Positions 48,421 to 58,330 of a stretch of 64,000 nucleotides of DNA are shown here, piece by piece. The DNA is taken from NCBI GenBank assembly GCA_963590855.1, contig CAVAQT010000001.1:75418-139417 (forward strand). The letters are read 5' to 3'. The notes below the pieces were generated by a model. It saw only the letters and a list, made by a program, of their open reading frames with translations, had not been told where the DNA came from and did no database searches. The position numbers and the translations under genes are program-made. Every line of letters starts with the position of its first letter. The stretch's first letter is position 1. This DNA comes from Ruminococcus_C sp963590855 (lineage in GTDB: Bacteria; Bacillota; Clostridia; Oscillospirales; Ruminococcaceae).

Positions 48421-50379
48421 TTATGCCTGCGTCTCCTGCGGTGCATCTCCGCCTTCTGACGGCTTGGGGGCATCTTCTGCCGGTGCAGCTTCTGCGGCAG
48501 CTTCGGCGGTCTCTGCCGGCTTCTCCGGAAGCTCCTCGAACTGAGACGGATCCATCTTGCCCTGCATCAGGGTCTCGAAGTCGTCCTTCTCGATCTTCTC
48601 GTGGATCATCAGATACTTCGCCAGCAGCTCCAGCTGATCCATGTGCATTTGCAGGATCGCCGTCGCCTTGTCGTATGCCTTTTCCACGATCTCCCGTACC
48701 TCGTCGTCGATCTCGCCGGCAACGCGGTCGGAATAGTCCCGGGACGAGCCCAGGTCTCTGCCCAGGAACACTTCGTTCTGGTCATTGCCGTAGACCACCG
48801 GGCCCAGCTTTTCGCTGAAGCCATAGCGTGTCACCATGCTCCGTGCCGTAGAAGTGGCGCGCTCCAGGTCGTTGGATGCGCCGGTGGAGATATCGTCCAG
48901 CACCAGCTGTTCTGCGACTCTGCCGCCCAGCAGGGTGATGATGTTCTCCTCCATCTCCTTCTTGGAGACGAAGCTCTTGTCCTGTTCCGGCAGGGACATG
49001 GTATAGCCGCCCGCCATGCCTCTGGGGATAATGGACACCTGGTGCACCTTATCCTGGTGATCGCAGTAATAGGTGCAGACGGCGTGGCCTGCCTCGTGGA
49101 ATGCGGTGAGACGCTTTTCCTTGGGTGTCACCTTGTGGGACTTCTTCTCCGGGCCGGCGATGACCTTGATGGTCGCCTCCTGGATCTCCTCCATGGTGAT
49201 GGCCTTCTTGTTCTTTCGTGCCGCCAGCAGGCAGGCTTCGTTCACCAGGTTTTCCAGATCTGCGCCCGTAAAGCCCACGGTGGACTTTGCGATGGTGGTG
49301 AGATCTACATCCGGGCCGATGCTCTTGCTCTTGGTGTGCACCTTGAGGATCTGTTCTCTGCCCTTGACATCCGGATAGCCCACCACGATCTGGCGGTCGA
49401 ACCGTCCCGGACGGAGCAGCGCCGGGTCGAGGATGTCTCTCCGGTTGGTGGCGGCGATGACGATGACGTTATCCTTTCCGGTAAAGCCGTCCATCTCCAC
49501 CAGCAGCTGGTTCAGGGTCTGTTCCCGTTCGTCGTGTCCGCCGCCGATGCCTGTGCCGCGGTGCCGTCCCACGGCGTCGATCTCGTCGATAAAGATGATG
49601 GAAGGCGCGTTCTTCTTCGCCTGGTCGAACAGGTCGCGGACACGGGACGCACCCACGCCCACGAACATTTCCACGAAGTCTGAACCGGAGATGGAGAAGA
49701 ACGGGCAGCCTGCTTCGCCGGCAACCGCTCTGGCGAGAAGGGTCTTACCAGTACCCGGAGGGCCCATGAGCAGCACGCCCTTGGGGATCCGCGCGCCCAG
49801 CTCGGCGTACTTCCGGGGATTCTTCAAGAAGTCCACGATCTCTTCCAGCTCGTGCTTTTCCTCATCGGCTCCGGCAACGTCGGCGAAGGTCGCCTTGCGG
49901 GTGTTCGCCTGGTTCTTGATGTTCGCCTTGCCGAAGGAGGTGTACTTTCCGCCGCCGTTCGCCTGGCGCATCATGAACACAAACAGCAGGATCATCAGCA
50001 CCAGCAGCACCAGGGTGGGGATCAGCGTCAGCAGCCAGGAATTGTCCCGGATCTTATAATAGTCCACCTGCAGCGGTTCGTCCGGGTGCTGCATGTTGTA
50101 GTTCTTGCGGTAGTTCGCCGTATCCTCCCGGAACACGGAGACATTCGGGACATCATAGGTGAACTTGTCGCCGTTGTCCAGCGTCAGCTTCAGCTCTCCC
50201 GTGCCCAGATCCAGGGTATAGGCGGTGACCTCATAGTTGTCGAAATATTTCATGACATCAGAATACTTGGTCTCCCGGCTGCCGCCCTTTACGCTGGACA
50301 GCAGGAACACCAGTGCGATGATGAGCACAACGACAACGAGCAGATATGCGCCGATCCCACGGCCTTTCTTTGGTGTCAA
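48421..50379 (-). CDS. ftsH: ATP-dependent zinc metalloprotease FtsH (copy 2)
   Basis: 652 residues. The best start is TTG at 50379, giving MTPKKGRGIGAYLLVVVVL with GGAG 10 bases upstream. Two membrane helices (about 10-28 and 130-150), AAA+ domain with GPPGTGKTLLARAVAG and IIFIDEIDAVG, canonical zinc motif HEAGH and a C-terminal Ala/Glu/Pro-rich tail. It is in the classic tilS-ftsH position, so it is likely the housekeeping copy and 42558-44405 the accessory one. Last gene of the long leftward operon. Confidence 0.95.
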   Translation of the reverse strand: MTPKKGRGIGAYLLVVVVLIIALVFLLSSVKGGSRETKYSDVMKYFDNYEVTAYTLDLGTGELKLTLDNGDKFTYDVPNVSVFREDTANYRKNYNMQHPDEPLQVDYYKIRDNSWLLTLIPTLVLLVLMILLFVFMMRQANGGGKYTSFGKANIKNQANTRKATFADVAGADEEKHELEEIVDFLKNPRKYAELGARIPKGVLLMGPPGTGKTLLARAVAGEAGCPFFSISGSDFVEMFVGVGASRVRDLFDQAKKNAPSIIFIDEIDAVGRHRGTGIGGGHDEREQTLNQLLVEMDGFTGKDNVIVIAATNRRDILDPALLRPGRFDRQIVVGYPDVKGREQILKVHTKSKSIGPDVDLTTIAKSTVGFTGADLENLVNEACLLAARKNKKAITMEEIQEATIKVIAGPEKKSHKVTPKEKRLTAFHEAGHAVCTYYCDHQDKVHQVSIIPRGMAGGYTMSLPEQDKSFVSKKEMEENIITLLGGRVAEQLVLDDISTGASNDLERATSTARSMVTRYGFSEKLGPVVYGNDQNEVFLGRDLGSSRDYSDRVAGEIDDEVREIVEKAYDKATAILQMHMDQLELLAKYLMIHEKIEKDDFETLMQGKMDPSQFEELPEKPAETAEAAAEAAPAEDAPKPSEGGDAPQETQA

Positions 50380-50435
50380 ATCACATTCACTCCATTCTGT
50401 TGAAAAGAGATCGCAGCTTCTGTTCGCAGAAATCT

Positions 50436-51788
50436 CTATGTCAGTTCCGTCATTTCCAGCACCAGAAGCCGCCGGGTGTCTGCATCGGGACACACACGGG
50501 CAGCACAGCCCGCACCCTCTGCATAGATCACACCCGACGCGTCCGCCAGAACATGCGCAAAGGCACGGCGCTCCGGCGGCAGGTTCGCCTGGATCAGCTT
50601 TTTCAGCGACGAGGTGAACCCTCTCCCCGGCAGCGCGATCCGGTCTCCCGGCTGTCTGGCGCGCAGGAAAATCTCACCTTTTATTTTATCATAATCCAGA
50701 GACGCATTTGCAAATTTTCTATGAATATTTCTGATTTTTTCCGATTCTTCTATGGGAGATATCTGTGCACGGAGCAAAAATCCGGGAAAAAGCACGTTTT
50801 CGCCCAGGCGGAGCTTCACGGCGGCAGGCTGCTGCGGCGGCGCAGGCATGTGTGCTATCCGAAGTGTGCCCGATTTTCCCACGGCGTAAACATCTCCGGA
50901 CAAATTCCATCTGCCGCCCTGCCGCGTCAGCCGTTCCAGCCGTTCCAGAAGCGGTGCGTCACAGGCGAAGCCCAGCTCTTCCAGCAGCAGCGCCAGGCAG
51001 CGAAACCGCAGCGCCGGATGCAGCGCGTCCAGTCCCGTGAGACCGTCCCCGCAGGTGTGACACCGGGCATAGGCCGCCTTTGCCTGCTCCATGAGGTAAT
51101 CGTCCTCCCGGCGGAGACTGCGCAGGGTATATGCCGCGGTGCGCTCTGCCGCCGGGTTCAGCGTCCGCAGCACCGGGATGATCCGGTGGCGGATCTTGTT
51201 CCGGGTATAGTCGTCGGTGAGGTTGGTGCTGTCCGTCACATAGTCCTGTCCCAGGGCTTCGAGATACGCCTCTGCCTGCTGCCGGGTCACGGTCAGCAGC
51301 GGCCGGAGAAACCTGCCGTTTACCGGCGGAATGGCAGTCAGTCCATGGAGACTCGCGCCCCGTGTCATGCGGTGCACCAGGGTCTCCAGGTTGTCCGACG
51401 CGGTGTGCGCCGTGGCGATCCAGTCCGCCGCCACCTGTGCGAACGCCTCATAGCGGCACAGCCGGGCAGCCAGCTCTGCGGAGCAGTGTTCCGCCGCCGC
51501 ACGCGCCGCCGCATTCACATCCAGCACCGTCAGGCGCACGCCCAGGGCTTCGCACAGATGCCGGCAGAAGTCGGCGTCCCGGTCGCTCTCGCTGCCCCGG
51601 AGGTGGTGGTTCACATGCACGGCGGTGACGGTGATCTCCAGCTCCCGGCGCAGCGCCAGCAGACACCGCAGGAGACAAACGCTGTCTGCGCCGCCGGAAA
51701 GGGCACAGCACACCGTCTGTCCCGGCTGCACCGCGTCCAGTTCCCTCAGCTGTTTCCTCACGGCACGGGGCAATGCATCAGCTCTCAT
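50436..51788 (-). CDS. tilS: tRNA(Ile)-lysidine synthase
   Basis: 450 residues from the ATG at 51788, which overlaps the end of dnaB; an upstream ATG at 51803 lacks a site. Modifies C34 of tRNA-Ile(CAU) to lysidine using ATP and lysine. PP-loop CCALSGGADSVCLLRCL, VHVNHHLRG, TAHTASDNLET and NKIRHRIIPVLR motifs are intact; C-terminal TilS domain around ARQPGDRIALPGRG. 56 bases before ftsH copy 2. Confidence 0.95.
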   Translation of the reverse strand: MRADALPRAVRKQLRELDAVQPGQTVCCALSGGADSVCLLRCLLALRRELEITVTAVHVNHHLRGSESDRDADFCRHLCEALGVRLTVLDVNAAARAAAEHCSAELAARLCRYEAFAQVAADWIATAHTASDNLETLVHRMTRGASLHGLTAIPPVNGRFLRPLLTVTRQQAEAYLEALGQDYVTDSTNLTDDYTRNKIRHRIIPVLRTLNPAAERTAAYTLRSLRREDDYLMEQAKAAYARCHTCGDGLTGLDALHPALRFRCLALLLEELGFACDAPLLERLERLTRQGGRWNLSGDVYAVGKSGTLRIAHMPAPPQQPAAVKLRLGENVLFPGFLLRAQISPIEESEKIRNIHRKFANASLDYDKIKGEIFLRARQPGDRIALPGRGFTSSLKKLIQANLPPERRAFAHVLADASGVIYAEGAGCAARVCPDADTRRLLVLEMTELT

Positions 51789-53124
51789 CGCGCATTTCCG
51801 CATTGGAGAAGCGTGTGAACTGGCCGTCCCACATCAGCTTGATGGTGCCGGTCTCGCCGTGACGGTTCTTTGCCACGATGCATTCCGAGATGTTGGGCGT
51901 GGGGCTGTCCTTATTATAGTAGGCATCCCGGTAGAGGAACATGACGATGTCGGCATCCTGCTCGATCGAACCGGATTCACGGAGGTCAGACAGCATAGGG
52001 CGCTTGTCGGTACGGCTCTCCGGGCCGCGGGACAGCTGTGACAGCACGATCACCGGCACATCCAGTTCCTTTGCCATGATCTTCAGCTGACGGGTGATCT
52101 CGGAGATGATGAGTACGCGGTTGTCCGTCCGCAGCGTCGAGCCCATGAGCTGGAGATAGTCGATGACCACCAGTCCCAGGTTTTTCATCCGGCGCAGCTT
52201 CGCCTTGATCTGCTGCACCGTCACGCTTGCGGTATCGTCGATGTACATGGGCAGACCGCTGAGCACGCCGGCGCTGGTGGCGAGGCGCACCCAGTCCTCA
52301 TTGGTGAGAAAGCCGCTGCGGAGCTTGTTGGACTCCACCAGGGACTCTGTGGAGAGCATACGGGTGGCAAGCTGTTCCTTGGACATTTCCAGAGAGAAGA
52401 TCGCCACCTCCTTGTCGCTGTGCCGCGCCACATTGGTGGCGATGTTCATGGCGAAAGAGGTCTTTCCCATACCCGGACGGGCGGCGATCAGCAGCAGGTC
52501 GGATTTGTTCAGACCGGAGGTGATGGTGTCCAGATAGGTGAAGCCCGTCTTTGCGCCCAGGTACTTCTCCTTATCCGGGCCGGCGATCTTGCCGATGCGG
52601 TCATAGGCTTCGCAGATGGCGTCGCCGATCTTCGCCAGACCCTGGGCGCTCTTGCCCTGCCGGATGTCGAAAATGCGCTGTTCCGCCGCATCCATCAGCG
52701 TCTGGGCGTTGGTCTCGCCGGACTGGATGTCCTGCAAAATGCCCCGCGCCGCAAACGCCAGGCAGCGGATGTAATACTTTTCGGACACGATGGCGCAGTA
52801 GCTCTCGATATTCGAGGTGGACGGCACGATGTTGATGAGCGCCGCCAGATAGTTTCTGCCCTCTGCGGCATTCTCGAACACCTTCCGCGCCACCGCCTCA
52901 TTGAGCACGGTGATGACGTCCGCCTTTTCGCCGGAGGTGAACATCTGAAAGATGATCTGGAACAGCTCCCGGTGCTGCTCGTTGAAGAAGCACTCCGGGC
53001 GGATGGTCTCCAGCACCACGGGCAGCACGTTGGCATCCTGTAGGATCGCGCCCAGAATGGTCTGCTCTGCCTCCAGGCTGAACGGCAGCTCTGCATTTTC
53101 GTTGGAATATAGGGTATCTGCCAT
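51778..53124 (-). CDS. dnaB: Replicative DNA helicase DnaB
   Basis: 448 residues, standard length. N-terminal domain (LPFSLEAEQTILGAILQD), linker helix, RecA-like domain with Walker A ARPGMGKTSFAMNIA, Walker B LVVIDYLQLM, and RLKIMAKELDVPVIVLSQLSR and the SLREGSIEQDAD-like arginine region. Hexameric 5'-3' helicase at the fork. Downstream of rplI, with a 155-base repeat element inserted between. Confidence 0.97.
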   Translation of the reverse strand: MADTLYSNENAELPFSLEAEQTILGAILQDANVLPVVLETIRPECFFNEQHRELFQIIFQMFTSGEKADVITVLNEAVARKVFENAAEGRNYLAALINIVPSTSNIESYCAIVSEKYYIRCLAFAARGILQDIQSGETNAQTLMDAAEQRIFDIRQGKSAQGLAKIGDAICEAYDRIGKIAGPDKEKYLGAKTGFTYLDTITSGLNKSDLLLIAARPGMGKTSFAMNIATNVARHSDKEVAIFSLEMSKEQLATRMLSTESLVESNKLRSGFLTNEDWVRLATSAGVLSGLPMYIDDTASVTVQQIKAKLRRMKNLGLVVIDYLQLMGSTLRTDNRVLIISEITRQLKIMAKELDVPVIVLSQLSRGPESRTDKRPMLSDLRESGSIEQDADIVMFLYRDAYYNKDSPTPNISECIVAKNRHGETGTIKLMWDGQFTRFSNAEMRDES

Positions 53125-53171
53125 GAAAAAAACCTCCTAGGGAAAAACAATGCGGGACGAAAGCCACTCGA

Positions 53172-53325
53172 AATCAATTTTTTCACTGCCCACTTCAAAA
53201 AGGCATCCGCAGGATGTGCCTTGTGCTGGGATGGCTGCTCCACAGGGAACAGACAAGGGGAATATCCCCCTGTCAGCTTACGCTGACATCCCCCTTTTCA
53301 AGGGGGACTTTCTGAAAAATTGATT
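53172..53325. mobile_element. MITE-like element between rplI and dnaB
   Basis: Bounded by inverted ends AATCAATTTTTTCA and TGAAAAATTGATT (one base apart in length). Inside are GGCATCCGCAGGATGTGCC and TCAGCTTACGCTGA palindromes and a CCCCCTTTTCAAGGGGG hairpin like the repeat at 16036-16080. No ORF. It lies in the middle of an otherwise tightly packed operon. Confidence 0.65.
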
Positions 53326-53375
53326 GCGTGCGAAAGACGTACCCGCATTGCTGAAATTTCAAATGAAGCTCAATG

Positions 53376-53822
53376 TTATTCCTCGACGACCTCGACTGTC
53401 ACCTTCACCGAAATGCCGGTGTACAGGCGGATGTCTGCCTCATAGCTGCCGAAGTTCTTGATGTCGGATTTCAGGCTGATCTTCTTCTTGTCGATCTTGC
53501 AGCCGAACTGCTTTTCGATGCACTCAGCGATTTGTGCCGCTGTGACTGCACCGAACAGTCTGCCGCCGTTGCCTGCCTTTGCTGCTGCGCGGACGGTCTG
53601 TCCCTTCAGCTTGTCGGCGATCGCCTGGGCGTTCTGCTTTTCCACGTCGATCTTGTGGGCGGCAGAGGACTGCTTTCCGGAAAGCTCTGACAGGTTCTGG
53701 GGCGTTGCCTCTACTGCCAGTCCCTTTTTCAGCAGCATATTCCGTGCATAGCCGTCAGAGACGTTCTTGACCTCGCCCTTTTTGCCGGAGCCTTTTACAT
53801 CCTGTAGAAAAATCACTTTCAT
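53376..53822 (-). CDS. rplI: 50S ribosomal protein L9
   Basis: 148 residues. Starts MKVIFLQDVKGSGKKGEV and NVSDGYARNMLLKKGLAVEAT, the L9 signature, followed by the connecting helix (about 40-75) and C-terminal RNA-binding domain (LFGAVTAAQIAECIEKQFG). Sits between gdpP and dnaB, its usual Firmicute place. Confidence 0.97.
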   Translation of the reverse strand: MKVIFLQDVKGSGKKGEVKNVSDGYARNMLLKKGLAVEATPQNLSELSGKQSSAAHKIDVEKQNAQAIADKLKGQTVRAAAKAGNGGRLFGAVTAAQIAECIEKQFGCKIDKKKISLKSDIKNFGSYEADIRLYTGISVKVTVEVVEE

Positions 53823-53862
53823 GGTTCTCTCTCCTTCTATTTCTAGTACGCTGTGTCAGCGT

Positions 53863-55830
53863 TTAATTCTCATTTTCCTGCGCTTCCAGGATCAGCAGCA
53901 GCTGTTCCTTTGCCTCCTGGATGGTACAGCCCTTCAGCTGAGTCGCCGCCATGGTCTGGTGACCGCCGCCGCCCAGCTGTTCCATGATGACCTGCACGTT
54001 CACATTGCCCATAGAGCGTGCGGAGATCCCCACGCCGGTCTCTTCCAGATACAGCACAAAGGATGCCTCTACGCCCTGGATACTCAGCAGCTCATCCGCC
54101 GCCTGGGATGCCAGCACACGGGCATTTTTATCCTGGAGCTTCACCGCGGAAATGGCGTTGTTCCGGTACAGCTCCGCGTGCGCCACGATCTGGGCGCGCA
54201 TGGAGTACATGGAAATGGTGTTGGAGAACAGCGCCTTGACCTGCACGGTGTCCGCGCCGATCTTCCGCAGATACGCCGCCGCCTCGAATGTCCGCACGCC
54301 GGTGCGCATGACAAAGTTCTTGGTGTCCAGCATAATGCCGGCGAGGAGCGCGTCTGCATACGCCGCGGAAATCTCGGTATCCAGCCGGAAATACTGGATG
54401 ATCTCCGTCACCATTTCCGATGCAGAGGACGCATAGGGCTCGTGGTGAAAGATCACCGCGTTTTCGATGAAGTTCACGTTCTTCCGGTGGTGATCGATGA
54501 CGATGACATACCGCGCCGCGTGGTACAAGTCCACGCTCTCCAGAATATCCTTGTTGTGGGTGTCGGCAATAATCAGCAGGCTATTGTCCGTCACCTGTGC
54601 CAGAGCGTCCACCGGTTCGATGAACTGCGGGCCGTCCGGACACTGCTGCATCCGCTCGATGAGCTGGGTGGCGAGACAGCTCTGCCGGTTCACCACCACA
54701 TACGCCGGCTTCTGCATGAGCCGCACCGCACCGGCAAGGCCGCAGGCAGAGCCAACGGAGTCCAGGTCGCCGAAGCGGTGTCCCATGAGGAATACCTGGT
54801 CGGAGTTTTCGATGAGTTCCTGCATGGCGAGGGCAATGGAGCGAATCTTGGTCTTGGACTTCTTCTCGACGCCCTTCGACGCGCCGCCAAAGAAGCAGAA
54901 GCCGTTTTCCGTCTTGACTGCCGCCTGGTCGCCGCCCCGTCCCAGCGCCATATCCAGGGACTGGCGCGCAAACTTTTCGCTCTCCGCCAGTGTGGATGCG
55001 CCGTCTCCCACGCCAATGGAAAAGGTGATGTGCATCCGGTCGTTCACCCGGATCTGACGCGCCTCATCCAGGACATGAAAGCGGTTGTTCATGATCTCGT
55101 GGAGATGCCGGGACTCCATGACGGCATAGAACAAATCGTTCTCGACCTTGCGGATCACGCCGTCTGTTCCCTGCATGAAGTTCTCCAGGACGCGCTCCAC
55201 CTCTGCGGAGACCTGTGCCTTTTCGCTCTCTCTGGCGTATTGCAGCAGGTCGTCATAGCTGTCGATCACCAACAGCAGCACACAGGGTCTGGAGTTGGTC
55301 TGTTCGTTTTGCAGGCGCAGGATATCCGTGATCTCCAGAAACTGCACGGCGATGATCTCCTGCTGTTCCTGCTGCACGCTGGAGACGGCGTGCACCCGAT
55401 AGCTCTGTCCGTTGTGCTCCATGAGCAGATCCCGGTTCTGATCCAGCGCCGCCAGATTCAGATGGATCACATCCTGTACGGTGCGCCGCACCGCCGGCCG
55501 TCCGGCAGCAAAGCGCGTCCGAAAGATCTCGTTGCACCAGAGGATCTCTCCCGTCCGGGTGGCGAGGATCATGGGCACGGTCATGCTTTGCAGCGCTGCC
55601 ATGCCGGCGCTCTCGATCTCACCGCGCACGGCGATGTTCTGGATGCGTTCGGCGCGGCGCAGCCAGATCCACTGGATGCACAGCGCGATCCCCAACAGCA
55701 GGATCACCAGAAATTGAATTGTCAGAAACCGCTGGGGCACTCGTTTCAGCACCACACAGAACAGCGGCACAAGGATGCTGATGAACCACAAGATCCATGT
55801 GGCGACCATGATCCCATACTTTCGTTTCAT
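53863..55830 (-). CDS. gdpP: Cyclic-di-AMP phosphodiesterase GdpP
   Basis: 655 residues. Two N-terminal membrane helices (about 8-30, 34-53), a PAS-like region, a degenerate GGDEF domain (about 175-300) and a DHH/DHHA1 phosphoesterase: MGHRFGDLDSVGSA, LIIADTHN, VIVIDHHRKNVNFIENAV and C-terminal GGGGHQTMAAT. Hydrolyses c-di-AMP, controlling osmolyte and wall homeostasis. 75 bases after rnj and 40 bases before rplI. Confidence 0.95.
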   Translation of the reverse strand: MKRKYGIMVATWILWFISILVPLFCVVLKRVPQRFLTIQFLVILLLGIALCIQWIWLRRAERIQNIAVRGEIESAGMAALQSMTVPMILATRTGEILWCNEIFRTRFAAGRPAVRRTVQDVIHLNLAALDQNRDLLMEHNGQSYRVHAVSSVQQEQQEIIAVQFLEITDILRLQNEQTNSRPCVLLLVIDSYDDLLQYARESEKAQVSAEVERVLENFMQGTDGVIRKVENDLFYAVMESRHLHEIMNNRFHVLDEARQIRVNDRMHITFSIGVGDGASTLAESEKFARQSLDMALGRGGDQAAVKTENGFCFFGGASKGVEKKSKTKIRSIALAMQELIENSDQVFLMGHRFGDLDSVGSACGLAGAVRLMQKPAYVVVNRQSCLATQLIERMQQCPDGPQFIEPVDALAQVTDNSLLIIADTHNKDILESVDLYHAARYVIVIDHHRKNVNFIENAVIFHHEPYASSASEMVTEIIQYFRLDTEISAAYADALLAGIMLDTKNFVMRTGVRTFEAAAYLRKIGADTVQVKALFSNTISMYSMRAQIVAHAELYRNNAISAVKLQDKNARVLASQAADELLSIQGVEASFVLYLEETGVGISARSMGNVNVQVIMEQLGGGGHQTMAATQLKGCTIQEAKEQLLLILEAQENEN

Positions 55831-55905
55831 GCTGCATTCTCCTTTGCGGACAGCGACACCTCAGAAACCCCGGCAGCGCCGTCCTCAAGAGCCTTTCACA
55901 GGCGA

Positions 55906-57753
55906 TTATACTTCCATGATGATCGGCAGGATCATCGGGCTGCGCTTGGTCTTTTCATAGATGAAGTCGGACAGCACGTCACGCAGCTTGGTCTTGAGCG
56001 TACCCCATTCCTTGAGGTCGCGGGCGTTGCAGTTGTCCAGCACGCGGGTCAGCACGCTTCGCGCCTCGTCCATGAGTTCTTCGGACTCCCGGACATAGAC
56101 AAAGCCGCGGGAGATGATATCCGGGCCGGCAACCAGTGCGTTGGCTGCCCGTTCGATGCCGATGACGACAATAATCAGGCCGTCCTGTGCCAGATGCTTC
56201 CGGTCGCGCAGGACGATCGAGCCGACATCGCCGACACCCAGACCGTCTACCATCACTCTGCCGGCAGGCACCTGGGATACCACGCGCATGGAATTGCCGT
56301 CCGTCTCAATGACGTCGCCGATGCTGGCGATGATGATGTGGTCGTCCGGCATGCCCATGGACTTTGCGATCTCGGCATGCTTGATGAGATGCTTATATTC
56401 TCCGTGCACCGGGATAAAGAACTTCGGCTTGGTCAGCGCGTGGATGAGCTTCAGCTCCTCCTGGCAGGCGTGGCCGGAGACGTGTACCTCGTACATGGAC
56501 TCATAAATGACCTCTGCGCCGGACTTCATCAGCTCGTTTACCACCCGGGTGACGAACTTTTCGTTGCCGGGAATGGGCTTTGCGGAAATGATAATGAAGT
56601 CGTTGGGAGTGATCGTTACCTTTTTATGGCTGTTCATTGCCATCCGGGTCAGCGCCGAAAGCGGCTCGCCCTGGCTTCCGGTGGTCACCAGCACGATCTT
56701 TTCGTCCGGATAGCGGCTCATCTCGTCGATGTCGATGAGGATGCCCTTGGGCACTTTCAGATAGCCCAGCTCCGTCGCCTTTTCGATGACGTGCACCATG
56801 CTGCGTCCGAATACGGCAACCTTTCTGCCATAGTTTTTCGCCTGGTCGATGATCTGCTGCACCCGGTGCACATTGGAGGAGAAGGTGGCGATGATGATGC
56901 GCCGCCCCTCTGCCCGCTTGAACAGCTTTTCAAAGCTGCCGCCCACGGTGCGCTCGGAACAGGTGAAGCCGGTGCGCTCGGCGTTGGTGGAGTCTGCCAT
57001 CAGCGCCAGAACGCCGCGGCTGCCCAGTTCGCCGAACCGCGCCAGGTCAATGATCTCGTCGTCGATGGGCGAGAAATCCACCTTAAAGTCACCGGTGTGC
57101 ACGATGATGCCTGCCGGGGTGTGGATCGCCATGCCCACTGCGCCGGGGATGGAGTGGTTCACCTTGATAAATTCCACTGCCATACAGCCCATTTTCACGG
57201 TGGTGCGCGGCTCGATCTCGATGAGCTTCGCCTGTTTCAGCAGGCCGTGCTCCTCCAGCTTGCCCTCGATGAGTCCCAGGGTCATGCGTGTGCCGTAGAT
57301 CGGCACATTGATCTTTTTCAGCAGATATGCCAGACCGCCGATGTGATCCTCGTGGCCGTGGGTAATGACGATGCCGCGGATCTTGTCCTTGTTGCCCTCC
57401 ACATAGGTGAAGTCCGGGATCACGATGTCTACGCCGGGCATATCCATGTCTGGAAACGCCAGACCGCAGTCCAGGATGAACATGTCATTGCAGCACTCGA
57501 ACACGGTCATATTCTTGCCGATCTCGTTGAGGCCGCCCAGGGGGATGATGCGCACCGGTGTGCGCTTCTGCCGGGTCTGGCGGGGCTGCTGGGCATTGTT
57601 GCTTCTGGGGCGGCTGGTATGGCGGCGGTTTCCGCCCGGCTGGCGTTCGCTGTTGTGGTGGCCGCCCTGCGGGCGCGGTTTTCCGCCGTAATTCCGCTTG
57701 CGCGGCTGTGGATTATTTCTTACTTCTCGTACCTGTTCTGTTTCGTTTGCCAA
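55906..57753 (-). CDS. rnj: Ribonuclease J
   Basis: 615 residues. Starts at TTG (57753), 7 bases after GAGG. A basic N-terminal extension of about 65 residues rich in Arg, Gln, Asn and Gly precedes the metallo-beta-lactamase core: THGHEDHIGGL, IVHTGDFKVDFSPID, LMADSTNAERTGFT, the beta-CASP region with FSSNVHRVQQIID, TGSQGEP, and VSGHACQEELKLIHAL. 5'-3' exo/endonuclease of mRNA decay and rRNA processing. First gene of the operon, behind an unusually long leader. Confidence 0.96.
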   Translation of the reverse strand: MANETEQVREVRNNPQPRKRNYGGKPRPQGGHHNSERQPGGNRRHTSRPRSNNAQQPRQTRQKRTPVRIIPLGGLNEIGKNMTVFECCNDMFILDCGLAFPDMDMPGVDIVIPDFTYVEGNKDKIRGIVITHGHEDHIGGLAYLLKKINVPIYGTRMTLGLIEGKLEEHGLLKQAKLIEIEPRTTVKMGCMAVEFIKVNHSIPGAVGMAIHTPAGIIVHTGDFKVDFSPIDDEIIDLARFGELGSRGVLALMADSTNAERTGFTCSERTVGGSFEKLFKRAEGRRIIIATFSSNVHRVQQIIDQAKNYGRKVAVFGRSMVHVIEKATELGYLKVPKGILIDIDEMSRYPDEKIVLVTTGSQGEPLSALTRMAMNSHKKVTITPNDFIIISAKPIPGNEKFVTRVVNELMKSGAEVIYESMYEVHVSGHACQEELKLIHALTKPKFFIPVHGEYKHLIKHAEIAKSMGMPDDHIIIASIGDVIETDGNSMRVVSQVPAGRVMVDGLGVGDVGSIVLRDRKHLAQDGLIIVVIGIERAANALVAGPDIISRGFVYVRESEELMDEARSVLTRVLDNCNARDLKEWGTLKTKLRDVLSDFIYEKTKRSPMILPIIMEV

Positions 57754-58324
57754 ATAAATATCCTCACTTTCTCACATGGGGACAGCGCCGGCATGCCGTG
57801 CCTGCATCGTCTCGCAAAACATCCTGTTTTTTTCGAGCAGATTCGGCCATGCGCTTCGTACAGCATGTCCGAATGGCTGTCCCCGGTTGACTGCCGTTTC
57901 GCAGCATACCGCTGTGCAGTCCTCCTGGGTTCGGGCAGGAAGCGATTTCCTGCATCACCGGCGAATCCGGAGTCATGGCGCAAAAGCTGCGCCGCAAAGG
58001 CTCTGTTCACCGAAAAAAGAAACATCTGTGTCATATGCCAGATGCAAAACAGCCTGCCGGCAATTTCACGTCCGCCGGGCAGGCAGCAGAGTGCTGAAAA
58101 AATTCTGGTTTCCCCCTCAGGATGCACTGCGCCGTCCATTTCCGCGCAGACTGCACCAACGAAAAAGCGGAAACCCGTTCTGCCAAAAGCCGCTCTGAGT
58201 ATTTCATGCAGAAAGCCGGTGGTTGCTCCGGTTTTCTGATTTGTCCGGGATCTGCCGCAGACGCCGTCTCATGACAGCTCCGCAAGAATGCAGCAGGATC
58301 GCCTCTTCACGCACAAGAATACAT
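57754..58324 (-). ncRNA. Long structured leader of rnj (or separate RNA)
   Basis: About 570 nt lie between the promoter at 58331-58359 and the TTG start, without an ORF that has a ribosome-binding site. On the - strand I see GATC..GCTGCA/TGCGGC..GATC with inner GCTGTC/GACGGC near the 5' end; AGAAAACCGG/CCGGCTTTCT; AGCGG/CCGCTTTTT (terminator-like); GCCTGCC/GGCAGGC; CAGGAA/TTCCTG; and GGGGACAGC/GCTGTCCCC enclosing the last 110 nt before rnj. It matches no riboswitch class I can name. Confidence 0.5.
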
Positions 58325-58330
58325 AGTTTT

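Noticed and set aside
57720..58139. A 139-residue ORF in the rnj leader
   Set aside because: No ribosome-binding site, overlaps the rnj start and shows no domain. The region is better explained as an untranslated leader.
53767..58239. A 1490-residue open frame on the + strand
   Set aside because: It is antisense to gdpP and rnj in full, is rich in His, Asp and Arg as expected of a complementary high-GC frame, and has no ribosome-binding site. The - strand genes are certain.
57754..58324. rnj leader as RNase P RNA, tmRNA or a lysine riboswitch
   Set aside because: The hallmark sequences (GAGGAAAGTCC of RNase P RNA, the tmRNA ends with CCA, the lysine aptamer core) were looked for and are not present.
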